A stretch of 64,000 nucleotides of DNA, from assembly GCA_036677805.1 (NCBI GenBank), contig JAVBVS010000018.1, positions 130,716-194,715 on the forward strand, in the 5' to 3' direction. Position 1 is the stretch's first letter, and each line of letters starts with the position of its first letter. The translations under genes were made by a program, and so were the position numbers. Origin of the DNA: SIG78 sp036677805. GTDB taxonomy: Bacteria > Verrucomicrobiota > Lentisphaeria > Victivallales > Victivallaceae. This document shows, in pieces, positions 49,341 to 58,283 of the stretch. A model generated the notes under the pieces. It saw only the letters and a program-made list of their open reading frames with translations, was not told where the DNA came from and made no database searches.

Positions 49341-50228
49341 AATATGGGTCGCTGGAATGGCACAGTTTCCCCTAGTAAGCCCATTCGTATCGCGCACTCC
49401 TATTTGCGAAAGAGCATTCAAAAGCTGATTGCCCATTTGGTTGCCGCCGATTAATAACGGATTGTCAAAGCAATATCCGGCACATAGCTGCCCTTGTCTT
49501 GTCTCCCAGTGTACAGATACTGCGAGTGGGCGATCTCCGTCCCATTTGGGGGATGGCTGATAGAGTGTTCGGCAGTTTAACGCTTTGCATGCAAAATAAA
49601 TAGGTGTAGAAGCCGCAAATTCTTCTACTGGAATTAATGAGTCAACAGCTCTTTGCAACGAGTCATAATGACCTGTTATGACATAATCTGCAATGCCAGA
49701 ATTTGCAATAACATTGCCGTTGACAAATGCATTTCGTTTACTTTCTGGCAGATTTCTCCCCGCATAAATATCAATGGACTGAGAAGGTGTCAACGGTATT
49801 CTCCCAGACAACTCTCCTGCCGGTGTATTGACAAATTCAAATTTCCACCCTAAAGTTATTGACCCGGCATTTGTATGCCTATATTGATTTCTATAAATCA
49901 ACGGGCGGCTGTAAAACTCATTAGCTAAAGAAGTCGTTGCTCCACAAATAATATGTTGCCAATCAACTCCTAAAATCTGTTCAGCCCTTATAGCACTAAT
50001 CTTGTTTTCCAAAAAATCGGCATTATCTTGTTTATAAGAAATTTTGAATTCACGGGCTGCCCCTGAATTGTTTCTAGCCAAAACGTAAATGTCAGTTTTA
50101 GGTTCGCCAGCTGGACATGTAGGCTTTCCGGTACAAACAACAGCATAGGAAACGCCATTGCAGATAAATACCGCGCCTGGCAAAAAAAGGGACAATAAAT
50201 GCCTTTCGGCATCGCCAAAGTTAAACAT
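49335..50228 (-). CDS. PD-(D/E)XK-type restriction protein
   Basis: The 297-residue protein has KTDIYVLARN followed by REFKISYKQ (D46, E60, K62), a PD-(D/E)XK site, and then NADFLENKISAIRAEQILG. This arrangement resembles type II restriction endonucleases, but I cannot name the family. AAGGAAA lies upstream of the ATG. It follows the HaeIII-like gene after one base and so is in the same operon. It could be a second restriction enzyme for the second methyltransferase or one subunit of a two-part enzyme. Confidence 0.65.
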   Translation of the reverse strand: MFNFGDAERHLLSLFLPGAVFICNGVSYAVVCTGKPTCPAGEPKTDIYVLARNNSGAAREFKISYKQDNADFLENKISAIRAEQILGVDWQHIICGATTSLANEFYSRPLIYRNQYRHTNAGSITLGWKFEFVNTPAGELSGRIPLTPSQSIDIYAGRNLPESKRNAFVNGNVIANSGIADYVITGHYDSLQRAVDSLIPVEEFAASTPIYFACKALNCRTLYQPSPKWDGDRPLAVSVHWETRQGQLCAGYCFDNPLLIGGNQMGNQLLNALSQIGVRDTNGLTRGNCAIPATHIL

Positions 50229-50229
50229 T

Positions 50230-51264
50230 CTATATTTTCCTTATATATTGCGGGAAGCTTGGCAGTGCGATAGGTTGGGTATCGAATTTTGTGCTGGGAG
50301 TCCCCCCCATGTTACCCATTGCGGAAGCCGCAGTATGGAGCCGCATGGAGATTTGCCAGCCATTATTGAAACCTAAAAAGATATAACTTGGCTGTTCCGC
50401 AGAGTGAGACACCGTGCACGCGGTTGGAATGCCAATAGCGGAGAAATCGGTAACTTCTATAGAATCACCTTTCAAAATACACTTCAGATACTGCGTATTC
50501 CCCACCAAAAACATAAAGAAAAATTGGCATCTATTTCTATCGTGGAGATATCTAGCCAGATTGCGGGCAACAAGCGCGCATACCGGTTCATATAAATATC
50601 TATTTATGCTTCCTAGCGAAGCACTTTCTACGTCGCGAAAATTCACCGCGTTCGGAGCAACGGTCTGCGCCTGAGCATAAAAACCGTTAAATACGCGCTG
50701 CAACTCTTGCCTGTAAATAACATCCTCCGGAAGTCCCTTGGAAAAATTGAGTTGCTGCATTAATGACGGGGGGCGCTGATGCTTAAGCGCACTATGGTTA
50801 TTTTTAATGGAAAGATTCACGCTCTTGCCATCTCTGCCAATAAGACAAATATCGGTAACATCTCCTTGTTGAGCGGCTGAATCAGGCAATCGGTCGATAG
50901 AAATGCCCTCCACCGGAATTTCTAGTTCTTTCAGTTGGGCAACCAGTGCCTTTGCCCCAGCAAGGAAACGCGTTTGCATATTCTCTGGGAGCTCGAAAAA
51001 CTTTTCACCGTCACGTCCCTGGTCAGCGACAGCTCGCGGGGTAAGGGTATTTCCAGGCAACGCCGCCAATTCTACGGCAATAATATACTCAAACGCCCGC
51101 CCGTTTTTATCCGAAATATTTTCCGCCATTGCCTCTGCTCCTCCTGCATGATATGCAAAAAATGCGATACCGATAGCCAATGCAATTTCTAGGATGACAG
51201 CCATATCACTGTAATCCGAAATCTGTTCATTTTGGTAATATATACCTTGCTTTTTGAAAATCAT
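50230..51264 (-). CDS. HaeIII-like restriction endonuclease
   Basis: The protein (344 residues from the ATG at 51264) has NGRAFEYIIAVELAAL, DVTDICLIGRDGKSVNLSIK and then NNHSALKHQRP. The last part matches the SIKHNH-x-A-x-KH-x-R motif of the HaeIII endonuclease family. A second start at 51129 (MAENIS) has AGGAGG ten bases upstream and would remove 45 residues that look unlike a nuclease (MAVILEIALAIGIAFFAYHA); it may be the true start. The enzyme should cut unmodified DNA at the site protected by the methyltransferases. A perfect 17-base inverted repeat sits just upstream. Confidence 0.75.
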   Translation of the reverse strand: MIFKKQGIYYQNEQISDYSDMAVILEIALAIGIAFFAYHAGGAEAMAENISDKNGRAFEYIIAVELAALPGNTLTPRAVADQGRDGEKFFELPENMQTRFLAGAKALVAQLKELEIPVEGISIDRLPDSAAQQGDVTDICLIGRDGKSVNLSIKNNHSALKHQRPPSLMQQLNFSKGLPEDVIYRQELQRVFNGFYAQAQTVAPNAVNFRDVESASLGSINRYLYEPVCALVARNLARYLHDRNRCQFFFMFLVGNTQYLKCILKGDSIEVTDFSAIGIPTACTVSHSAEQPSYIFLGFNNGWQISMRLHTAASAMGNMGGTPSTKFDTQPIALPSFPQYIRKI

Positions 51265-51265
51265 A

Positions 51266-51306
51266 GCGCCTTTTGCGTTTTTGTAATAGAAAAACGCAAA
51301 AGGCGC
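51266..51306. promoter_or_regulatory. Perfect 17-bp inverted repeat between nuclease and vsr genes
   Basis: GCGCCTTTTGCGTTTTT (51266-51282) and its exact complement (51290-51306) flank a 7-base loop. On the minus strand the second arm ends one base before the ATG at 51264 and includes AAAAGG, so the hairpin would bury the ribosome binding site if that start is used. On the plus strand it covers the -35 region of a TATAGT-type promoter for vsr. No T run follows on either side, so it is not an ordinary terminator. Confidence 0.65.
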
Positions 51307-51349
51307 AGTAAGTTATAGTGTTGTCCCAGCGGATTTTAACGAGGCATAA

Positions 51350-51802
51350 ATGCAGAAAGAGCAATATAATTTTAAAGATACGCCACCGTTGCGGCGGAAG
51401 ATAATGCAGGCAATAAAGCGGAAAGATACTTCCTGCGAGATTCTCCTCCGCAAAGAGCTATATCGCCTAGGATTGAGGTATCGTGTAGATTATGGAAAGA
51501 TTCCGGGGCGCCCAGATATTGCTTTTGTCGGGAAAAGAATTGCAGTTTTTTGCGATTCCGAATTTTGGCATGGAAGGAATTGGGAAGAGAAAAAATTAAA
51601 AATCAAGGCAAACCGCGACTATTGGATTCCTAAGATTGAGCGCAATATAGCCCGTGATGTTAAAACCAATGTACTTCTCGAAGAATTAGGCTGGACGGTA
51701 TTGCGTTTTTGGGATGTAGATATAAAAAAAGACTTGCAGAAAGTCATAAACATAATTGTAGGTAAAATCAATGACGAAAACGGGAAACGACTTTCCTTCT
51801 GA
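51350..51802 (+). CDS. vsr: Vsr-type mismatch endonuclease
   Basis: The 150-residue protein has RRKIMQAIKRKDTSCEILLRKEL, GLRYRVDYGKIPGRPDIAF, FCDSEFWHGRNWE and WTVLRFWDVDIKK, the Vsr order with the catalytic Asp in RPDIAF and the HG in FWHG. Vsr cuts beside T-G mismatches that arise when 5-methylcytosine deaminates, so it belongs naturally with two m5C methyltransferases. GAGG lies upstream of the ATG. It overlaps the Nudix gene by 32 bases. Confidence 0.9.
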   Translation: MQKEQYNFKDTPPLRRKIMQAIKRKDTSCEILLRKELYRLGLRYRVDYGKIPGRPDIAFVGKRIAVFCDSEFWHGRNWEEKKLKIKANRDYWIPKIERNIARDVKTNVLLEELGWTVLRFWDVDIKKDLQKVINIIVGKINDENGKRLSF

Positions 51803-52319
51803 ATATTTTCTCGCAACGAGGTTCCTCCCATTCTCTTTAATTTATCTTTTTTGCCAAGACAAAGTTTTGTATTTGCAAAAACCTGATGGCAAGAAAATTA
51901 ACAGTGGTCGGCAGGTTCCCCCTGGAGGGAAAATAGAACCAGGAGAAGGCATATTGGAATCTGCCGAGCGGGAGTTTCGAGAAGAAACTGGAGGGCATTT
52001 AGTCAATCCATTTTTATGGGGGACTTTTTCCTGGATTGATAATGAAGATCAAAGCGGGGTCATGTATATAATAAAAGCAATGGACCATTCCGGGGCTTTT
52101 TTTGCCGACGGTCCGGAAGGTAAGCCCATTTGGCTGGATGTAAAACAGCTGGATCTATCCAATATGCCAGGACATCAAAAATATATTATTCCGCAAATTA
52201 TCCAACACCAACATAAAAACATTTATTCCGGGCATGCCATTTATAGAAATGGGGAAATTTTGTCGTATATTGATAGCTCCCCGTATTATACGGAGAGGAA
52301 TGTCGCAGGGAATTTATAA
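51771..52319 (+). CDS. Nudix hydrolase
   Basis: The 182-residue protein contains the full Nudix box GGKIEPGEGILESAEREFRE followed by ETGG (residues about 45-69). A MutT-like pyrophosphohydrolase is expected, with 8-oxo-dGTP or another nucleotide as substrate. It overlaps the Vsr gene and so belongs to the same operon. In restriction islands such genes may guard against damaged or modified nucleotides or act in defence signalling; both are inference. Confidence 0.88.
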   Translation: MTKTGNDFPSEYFLATRFLPFSLIYLFCQDKVLYLQKPDGKKINSGRQVPPGGKIEPGEGILESAEREFREETGGHLVNPFLWGTFSWIDNEDQSGVMYIIKAMDHSGAFFADGPEGKPIWLDVKQLDLSNMPGHQKYIIPQIIQHQHKNIYSGHAIYRNGEILSYIDSSPYYTERNVAGNL

Positions 52320-53570
52320 CGATATGCTTATGTCTTCTCCAGTATCCCATAGGGCATTGAAATGATTTTCATATTGCGACAGCACATCAGCCGGAGCATG
52401 GGGGAAAATAACAAATCCGTTGACCTCTGAAAAATAATCGTCTTTCTTCTCTTTGCTGCTACCGCCGAACGACATCTCCATTCTCCGTTTGCCAAAAGCA
52501 AATTGCGTCGGAGTATAATTTGCCGTTGTCACAATTAAAGTGTCATCGATGATGATAAACTTATCATGGGTATACCGGTTATACCGTTGCTCTGCATTGA
52601 GGACAAATTGTGCTATTGTCTCAGTAATTGCCGCTCGCCGTTTGTCCGAGAGACTCGAATGCGGAACTTGCTTTAAGAACCTCAGTTCTAAATTTTGCTG
52701 TTGCGCCTTTTGGTAGATCGCCCCCATAATAGAGTCTGCCTCGGGATCATATGACAGGACATCATGAAAGTGTTGAGCGCAAATCCATATCCGCCTTTTT
52801 GCTGACTTTATTATTTCGATTATCCTTTTTCCAGCTATATGATTACTGCCATCGCCATTGATGAAGTAAAAAGGCGCAGTAAAAAAGCAGAGTTTTGATT
52901 TTAGGGACTTCTTGTTAATTTCCCTGCCCATAAAAGAATATTTAAAATCATCCTCAGGCTTGCTGTATGTTGAATCATATTTTTTTAAGGGAATGGCATT
53001 TTTTTCAGTATCAGCCATGAAACGGCTAAATACATCCCAATACTCACTTTCGCCTTCGGCAACAATAAAATTGTCACTATGCAGGGGATCGGTAAACATA
53101 AAATTCCCAGAGGATAAGATACATTTTTTTGTATCGACAAACAACGCCGTTATGGCTTTTACGTGGAAGCTATATGAAGCCCCTCCGTCTGCGTACAGTG
53201 CGCCATACCAAATATACATGTGCGGAAAAACTCTCAGTTGGATATTAGGAGTGGCTGTTATGCGGGCATAAACTTGTTTTGCCATTTCTTGGCCAGAAAT
53301 TTTATCTTCATAGCCATTTACTTTTAATGGCTTAGTGGAATACCCTCTCAAGGGGAGCGAAGTAATAGCCACCTTACATCCCCCCTTTGCCAATTCGATT
53401 ATGAAGTCAGCATAAATAGGGTTATTAAAAAGATACGCAGCTATATGGATTTCTTTCGCACCAGATAACTCTTTTTTTAAGTCATCTAATAGCTCCGGGC
53501 AACTTCCTTCTGGGCATCGCCCTTTCAAGCCTGCAGGTATCCGACAGTAAGCACGAATGGAATAGTTCAT
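52314..53570 (-). CDS. Phospholipase D-like nuclease
   Basis: The ATG at 53570 has AAAGGGA upstream. The 418-residue protein has two PLD half-sites: a degenerate HVKAITALFVD and a full HDKFIIIDDTLIVTTAN (HxK-x4-D) near residue 350. PLD-fold enzymes act as nucleases in BfiI-type restriction and in several defence systems. It is convergent with the Nudix gene, overlapping it by six bases at their ends, so the block is compact. A role as extra restriction nuclease is likely, but phospholipid cleavage cannot be ruled out from sequence. Confidence 0.75.
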   Translation of the reverse strand: MNYSIRAYCRIPAGLKGRCPEGSCPELLDDLKKELSGAKEIHIAAYLFNNPIYADFIIELAKGGCKVAITSLPLRGYSTKPLKVNGYEDKISGQEMAKQVYARITATPNIQLRVFPHMYIWYGALYADGGASYSFHVKAITALFVDTKKCILSSGNFMFTDPLHSDNFIVAEGESEYWDVFSRFMADTEKNAIPLKKYDSTYSKPEDDFKYSFMGREINKKSLKSKLCFFTAPFYFINGDGSNHIAGKRIIEIIKSAKRRIWICAQHFHDVLSYDPEADSIMGAIYQKAQQQNLELRFLKQVPHSSLSDKRRAAITETIAQFVLNAEQRYNRYTHDKFIIIDDTLIVTTANYTPTQFAFGKRRMEMSFGGSSKEKKDDYFSEVNGFVIFPHAPADVLSQYENHFNALWDTGEDISISL

Positions 53571-54446
53571 TGATTTCCCTTTATTTAATAATTGCATATT
53601 ATATCACTGAGAGTAATAAATTCAAGCGATTTGCTATTTTCATTGTTGTTCTACAGGCGAACCGGGGTGATATCTACTCTTGCAGTATGGAACAAAAAAG
53701 ATAATGAATGACCTTATGTTTTCTTTGCGACAATACCGAATAGAATGCACTGCAACGATATTGAGTTGCATTGATATGCTTATCATGTTATATTTACGGT
53801 TGAACAATAAGCCTTTGGGCAGGGCAAGGGGGAAGATCGAAGAGCATGCCAAGAATCATATGGAAAGTGTAACCAGGGATTCAGAACGCGTCGTTCGTCT
53901 TTTCCATTCAGAGACGGTCAGATATGCAAGTTAATTAATCGCTGGTACAATAATTATCGCTTATAAACTAAAAAAAATTTCATACTTTTGATTTTTGTGG
54001 TCAATGTCAAGCGCAATACTTTTAGTAGCCGAAGCAATGTTGAACTGAGAGAAAAAACGTGAAGAAATTATCAGGCGTGAGCCAGAACCAATGTCTCGTC
54101 ATAAGAAATATTGAAAAAACGATATTTTGTAGTATATTTGACATTTGGTAACAGAGGTGCGAGACGAACAAAATTTTACTTCCGGTCCTGGCTATCACCA
54201 AGGCATGGCTTGCGTATTTTACGCGTCACCGCGTACGTTCGTGTTACGGATGGCTGATTTTCATAACTTTCATAAAGGAGTAGCGCAGAATATTGTGATT
54301 GATTACCGATATGGCCGCTCCTCATAATTTTAAAATTTACATCAACGGCACGGATTCCGCACGGGATTTCGTGCCGTTTCCATTTTATAGACATGCAAAT
54401 TTGCAGGTTGAGCAACAACCCCCAATCGCAGAAAGGAATTGAAGAG
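53571..54446. other. AT-rich non-coding stretch before the XRE-repeat transposon
   Basis: Nearly 880 bases without a supported gene. Small open frames show no family resemblance. It contains the junction between the restriction block and the transposon. A hairpin at 54344-54378 (AACGGCACG/CGTGCCGTT) may mark the leader of the transposon operon. No matching terminal inverted repeats were found by eye. Confidence 0.5.
54344..54378 (+). other. Hairpin in leader of transposon operon
   Basis: A perfect nine-base stem AACGGCACG/CGTGCCGTT encloses 17 bases and is followed by a weak T-rich stretch. It lies 70 bases before the start codon of the XRE-repeat gene. It may stop read-through transcription into the transposon or lie near its end. 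Confidence 0.4.
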
Positions 54447-56087
54447 ATGCCGAAAAGCGAGTTGATATCTTCCGTGGAGAAGATATCGGAACGGATCGCC
54501 CGGAAAGTTTTGAAGGACTGCAAGTTCTTCGGAACGATGGGAACATGGATCAAGACGCTGCAGGACGAAAACCGGACGCTGAAGCGCCGTGTCGAAGAAC
54601 TTGAAATCCGGGTGAAGAAACTGAACGATTACGGGCCTACGCCTGTCGCCGGGGCGAGAAAGCGTGCCGCAACGGGAGAGGCGCAGTCGTCTTCCGAGGG
54701 GGAAATGAAGACACCGCCGCGGCTCACCAAGGCGCAGATGAGGAAAATCAGGACGGACCGGGGACTCAGCCAGACTCAGTTTGCGCAGCTGCTGGGAGTC
54801 TCGTATTTTCGCTACAACAAATGGGAACTTGGCAAAACCGCCGTTCCGCCGGATACGGAACGGCTGATCCGGGAAATCCGGGAGATGAAGGCGTCAGATC
54901 TCCGCACCCGCATGCAAAATGCCGGAATATTTCAGCCGAACGGAAAAACGGCGCCATCTGCGGCAAAGACGGGTAACGAAACTATGCCGAAAACTCCGGT
55001 TCGGGACGAGGCCGGAAAAAACGGCGTGCCGGAAAAAATGGCGGCGAAACCTTCGGAGACGGCTTCGCGGACATCACGGACGAAAGAGGTTGGCTCAAAG
55101 ACGGCGATATCTTCCGAAGAGGTGAAATCCATCCGCTCCGCGCTCGGCATGACCCAATATGAAATCGCGGCAAAACTGAAGATAAAGGAAACCCGGTATA
55201 AAAATTGGGAACAGGGCAGAGTGAAGACTCCGGCCGCATTCATCAAAAAAATCAGGGCGCTGCTCCCAGCCACGGAGCCGCACAAGACGGCTGAAATTCC
55301 GGCTTCGAATGCGGCGGCGGCCCGGGCGACGGCGAAACCCGCCGCCATCCAGCCCAAAGAACTGCAGGCGCTCCGCGAAAAACTCGGGTTCACCCGGCGC
55401 GAGATGGCCAATGAGCTCAACATCAAAAAGAACCGGTATTGCAACTGGGAATACGGCATCGCCCATGCCGCGCCGCAATTTGTCCGGAAAATGCGCCAGA
55501 TGCTGGAAGCAAAGAAAAAAGACGCCCTATCGCCAGTCCGGGAAAAAACGCAATCGGGCGCTGGCCGGAAGACGGAGACGCCGCGATTTGATTTTTCGGA
55601 TATTCTGAACCCGGACAAGGTTCCGTCCGAATTGCCGCCCGCCCGGCTGAAGGAAATCCGGGCGTTCCTGAAACTCACCCAGCGGCAGGTCGCCGCCCGG
55701 CTGGACATCAAAGAAACCCGCTACACCAATTGGGAATGCGGATACGGAAAAGCGTCGCCGGATTATGTCCGCCGGATGCTTGCCCTGCTGTCGGAGAACT
55801 TGCGGAAAGATGCGGAACTCCACGATGGAAAGTCCGGCAGCACTTCGGCCGGAGTTGCGGCGGAAGCGGACGCCGTCCTGTCCGCAGAAGAAATCCGCAG
55901 AATCCGCGCGGAACTCGGAATGAGCCAGAGACAAGTAGCCGAGGTGCTCGGGATAAAGGAATCGCGCTATAAGAACTGGGAATACGGAACGGCGAAAACG
56001 CCGGCCGGATTCTCAAAGGTGATTCTGGCGCTGCGCACGCCGGAGCGGGCAAAGGCCGTCCGCCTGCAAAGCGAGGTTGAGAAATGA
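54447..56087 (+). CDS. Five-fold XRE helix-turn-helix protein of transposon
   Basis: The ATG at 54447 has an AAAGGA box upstream. The 546-residue protein has a short coiled coil (residues 36-60) and five XRE-type helix-turn-helix units at about 92-147, 222-273, 302-353, 396-448 and 478-530. Each ends in a RYxxWExG signature, for example RYKNWEQG, RYCNWEYG, RYTNWECG and RYKNWEYG. Linkers are rich in Ala, Pro, Thr and Lys. A protein with five DNA-binding units should bind a long array of sites, perhaps repeated ends of the transposon or its promoter. It overlaps the next gene by ATGA. Confidence 0.8.
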   Translation: MPKSELISSVEKISERIARKVLKDCKFFGTMGTWIKTLQDENRTLKRRVEELEIRVKKLNDYGPTPVAGARKRAATGEAQSSSEGEMKTPPRLTKAQMRKIRTDRGLSQTQFAQLLGVSYFRYNKWELGKTAVPPDTERLIREIREMKASDLRTRMQNAGIFQPNGKTAPSAAKTGNETMPKTPVRDEAGKNGVPEKMAAKPSETASRTSRTKEVGSKTAISSEEVKSIRSALGMTQYEIAAKLKIKETRYKNWEQGRVKTPAAFIKKIRALLPATEPHKTAEIPASNAAAARATAKPAAIQPKELQALREKLGFTRREMANELNIKKNRYCNWEYGIAHAAPQFVRKMRQMLEAKKKDALSPVREKTQSGAGRKTETPRFDFSDILNPDKVPSELPPARLKEIRAFLKLTQRQVAARLDIKETRYTNWECGYGKASPDYVRRMLALLSENLRKDAELHDGKSGSTSAGVAAEADAVLSAEEIRRIRAELGMSQRQVAEVLGIKESRYKNWEYGTAKTPAGFSKVILALRTPERAKAVRLQSEVEK

Positions 56088-56692
56088 ACGAAGAGCAGTC
56101 CTTCTATATGCATCTTCCTCTGACACAGCGGGAAAAGCTCAGGGAGAAGCAGAACCGGAAAACATACCGTGATTTCGTGGAAGACCTGACCGCGCTCGAC
56201 GCCAACGCCCAGATGGACGCCGAATCCGATTACCTCATACAGGAGAACCGCCTCCTGTATGAGCGTCTGACTTCAAACGACACCGAGCTTCTGGACGTCA
56301 CTCCGGACAATTACCGGATTCTGGGTGAACTGGCGAAGCAGCTTACCGACGCCTTCCATGAAGACGTGACGGTCATGAAATACGAAGACCTGATGCGCGG
56401 ATATGAATATTTCAAGAACAATCCTCCCGTTCAGAAATCCAATCAGATCCCCCTCGAGGCGGAACAGCTGATTGTCGACATGGCGCTGAAGCATCTGACG
56501 TGGGGCGCGCCGCATATTCTGCACGCGATGCGCAATATCGGATACCTTGAACTGAAAGAGCACCATGTCCGGAAAGCTCTGGACCGCAACCATATTCCGA
56601 TTGCGCGGACACGGATCAAAAAAGGCATCTCATGGCGGAATTTCGCCGAAGTGCTGAAACGCTCTTCCAACGAGGGCGTGATCGTCAAATGA
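56084..56692 (+). CDS. Transposition partner with IS3-like helix-turn-helix
   Basis: The 202-residue protein has a charged N-terminal half and a C-terminal segment WGAPHILHAMRNIGYLELKE, then HHVRKALDRNHIPIARTRIK. This resembles the HTH that normally precedes the catalytic domain within a single rve transposase, as in the other transposase at 63163. Here it is on a separate polypeptide without catalytic residues. It overlaps both neighbours by four bases. It probably helps the transposase bind its ends. Confidence 0.7.
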   Translation: MNEEQSFYMHLPLTQREKLREKQNRKTYRDFVEDLTALDANAQMDAESDYLIQENRLLYERLTSNDTELLDVTPDNYRILGELAKQLTDAFHEDVTVMKYEDLMRGYEYFKNNPPVQKSNQIPLEAEQLIVDMALKHLTWGAPHILHAMRNIGYLELKEHHVRKALDRNHIPIARTRIKKGISWRNFAEVLKRSSNEGVIVK

Positions 56693-57801
56693 GTTACGAT
56701 CCGAGAAAGCGCAGGCTGAAAAGCCCTTATGAAAAATGGCACCGGAAGCTGCGGGAATTCGCCGGCAACGTGGAACTCGACCCCGTCCTTGCCGCGCGGA
56801 ATGAGTTCCTCCGGCTGGAAAACATGCTTCTCTGGGGAATGTATTACGAGAAGAACGAACGGCTGAAGCTTTTTGAACATGAAAAAGAGCGCCTTGCAGT
56901 TCCGGCGTCGCGGATGAAGGGACGCACGAAAGTCCATGTATCGCTGCTTTCTCCGTCGCAGATCATCAAATACTCCCGGACAGCCGCGGGCAGGAAATAT
57001 ACAAGCCTGTTTCCCCGGAAGCCGAGGCGGCTGCGGTTGCCATTCATCCACCTGGAAGCGGTGATACGCGGCGTCGCCGCCGAGCATCCCGCATGGAAAA
57101 AACAGCAGATATTCCACGAAGTAAAGAAATACTTCCCGGAAGTCCCGGCGTTCCGGGTGTACGACATTCTTTACGACATCAACTTCTGGGACGGACAGAA
57201 AAACGTCCGGGGACTTCCATGGAAGGAGTTTCTGGCCCGGTTCGAAAGAGTGACCTGGTCCGGAGACTTTTTTTCGGTTCAGGTCTGGACGGAATACGGC
57301 CTCGTCACCTATTACGTCCTTTTCTTCATACACCTGGCGACCCAGCGCGTGTTCATCGGAGGAGTCTCTCCCCGCGCGACAGCGGAGTGGCTGGTCAACA
57401 TGATCAAAGCCTGGACCGACGCAGGAAGCCCGTTCGGCCCGGACGCGCGTTTCCTCATCCGGGACCGGGACCGCCGCTACACGGCGGAGGTGGACTGGTA
57501 TTTCACCCAGATCGGAATCTTGCCGAAAAAGATCGCCGCCGGCGCGCCGGTGATGAATTACCATGCGGAGCAGTTTGTCCGGAAAATCAAGCATGAATGC
57601 CTGAACCACTGCATGTTCCTGAGCGAGAAAGCCCTGCGGGATACGCTGGACGCCTATCTCGCATATTATCATACCCAGCGTCCGAATACGAAATTCAACG
57701 GCGGGTGCATCATCGAGGACGCAACGCATTGGCAAAGGGAAGGAGACGTGACCCACGTCAGCGCGATTCCCGGCCTGCTGGGTTATTATTACCGGACATG
57801 A
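56689..57801 (+). CDS. DDE (rve integrase core) transposase
   Basis: The ATG at 56689 overlaps the previous stop and is used instead of longer frames. The 370-residue protein has an N-terminal helical part and HTH, then the integrase core: WSGDFFSVQVWTEYGL (first Asp), FLIRDRDRRYT (second Asp) and NYHAEQFVRKIKHECLNH (Glu). It ends with YYHTQRPNTKFNGG. The catalytic triad is complete, so the enzyme should be active in strand transfer. It is the last gene of the three-gene unit. Confidence 0.88.
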   Translation: MSYDPRKRRLKSPYEKWHRKLREFAGNVELDPVLAARNEFLRLENMLLWGMYYEKNERLKLFEHEKERLAVPASRMKGRTKVHVSLLSPSQIIKYSRTAAGRKYTSLFPRKPRRLRLPFIHLEAVIRGVAAEHPAWKKQQIFHEVKKYFPEVPAFRVYDILYDINFWDGQKNVRGLPWKEFLARFERVTWSGDFFSVQVWTEYGLVTYYVLFFIHLATQRVFIGGVSPRATAEWLVNMIKAWTDAGSPFGPDARFLIRDRDRRYTAEVDWYFTQIGILPKKIAAGAPVMNYHAEQFVRKIKHECLNHCMFLSEKALRDTLDAYLAYYHTQRPNTKFNGGCIIEDATHWQREGDVTHVSAIPGLLGYYYRT

Positions 57802-58283
57802 GGACTTTGCTCATAAAGATACGGTGTAATGGCATATAAACCTGAAAGTCGGATAATACGTGCACGTTACGCAGAAAACAGTTTCAAAGGCACATTTTTT
57901 TACTAAAATCGTGCTTGGCATCCTCGATTTTTTACATGTACGCATTTTAATAATACGTACACGTTAAAATGTAAGAGACACGCAAGAGCTAAACAAATAA
58001 TTTGAAAAACTCTTTTCCCAAATGGCATAATGGGTCTCAAAAGAACGGGAAAAATCAAAAAAGCCGATACCAGCAGTAAAATCTTCGAGTGGGAAAACAA
58101 GCTTGGCACCAGGAAAGGATGCCAAACAAATAGTGTACGCTTTATCCGACTTTCAGGATATAAAGATAAAACTTCCGACTTGAAATTTACCGCCCACGCA
58201 GTAAATTACACCATAAGTTACTTTTTCCGATACGCTTGAGTGCCTATTTCGCGAATTATTCAGGGAGGTCGCTACCTAACGAT
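57802..58283. other. AT-rich spacer with nested inverted repeats
   Basis: No firm gene. At 57932-57974 a nested symmetry occurs: TTACATGTACG then CATTTTAA and its complement TTAAAATG, ending TGTAA. ACGTGCACGT (57857-57866) is a perfect palindrome, and a similar ACGTACACGT lies near 57955. TGCTTGGCATCCT (about 57912) recurs as an inverted copy near 58117. These may mark the right end of the transposon. A 69-codon frame at 58030-58239 is not convincing. Confidence 0.45.

Larger units (their letters stand above)
54447..57801 (+). mobile_element. Three-gene transposon with XRE-repeat protein and rve transposase
   Basis: Three genes coupled by ATGA overlaps encode a five-fold XRE helix-turn-helix protein, a small DNA-binding partner and a DDE (rve) transposase. 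Uniform G+C and tight overlaps show one unit. Terminal inverted repeats and target duplications were not identified, so the outer limits are the coding limits only. Confidence 0.65.

Noticed and set aside
53680..53934. 84-codon frame after the PLD gene
   Set aside because: No family, weak start context, and AT-rich DNA in which such frames occur by chance.
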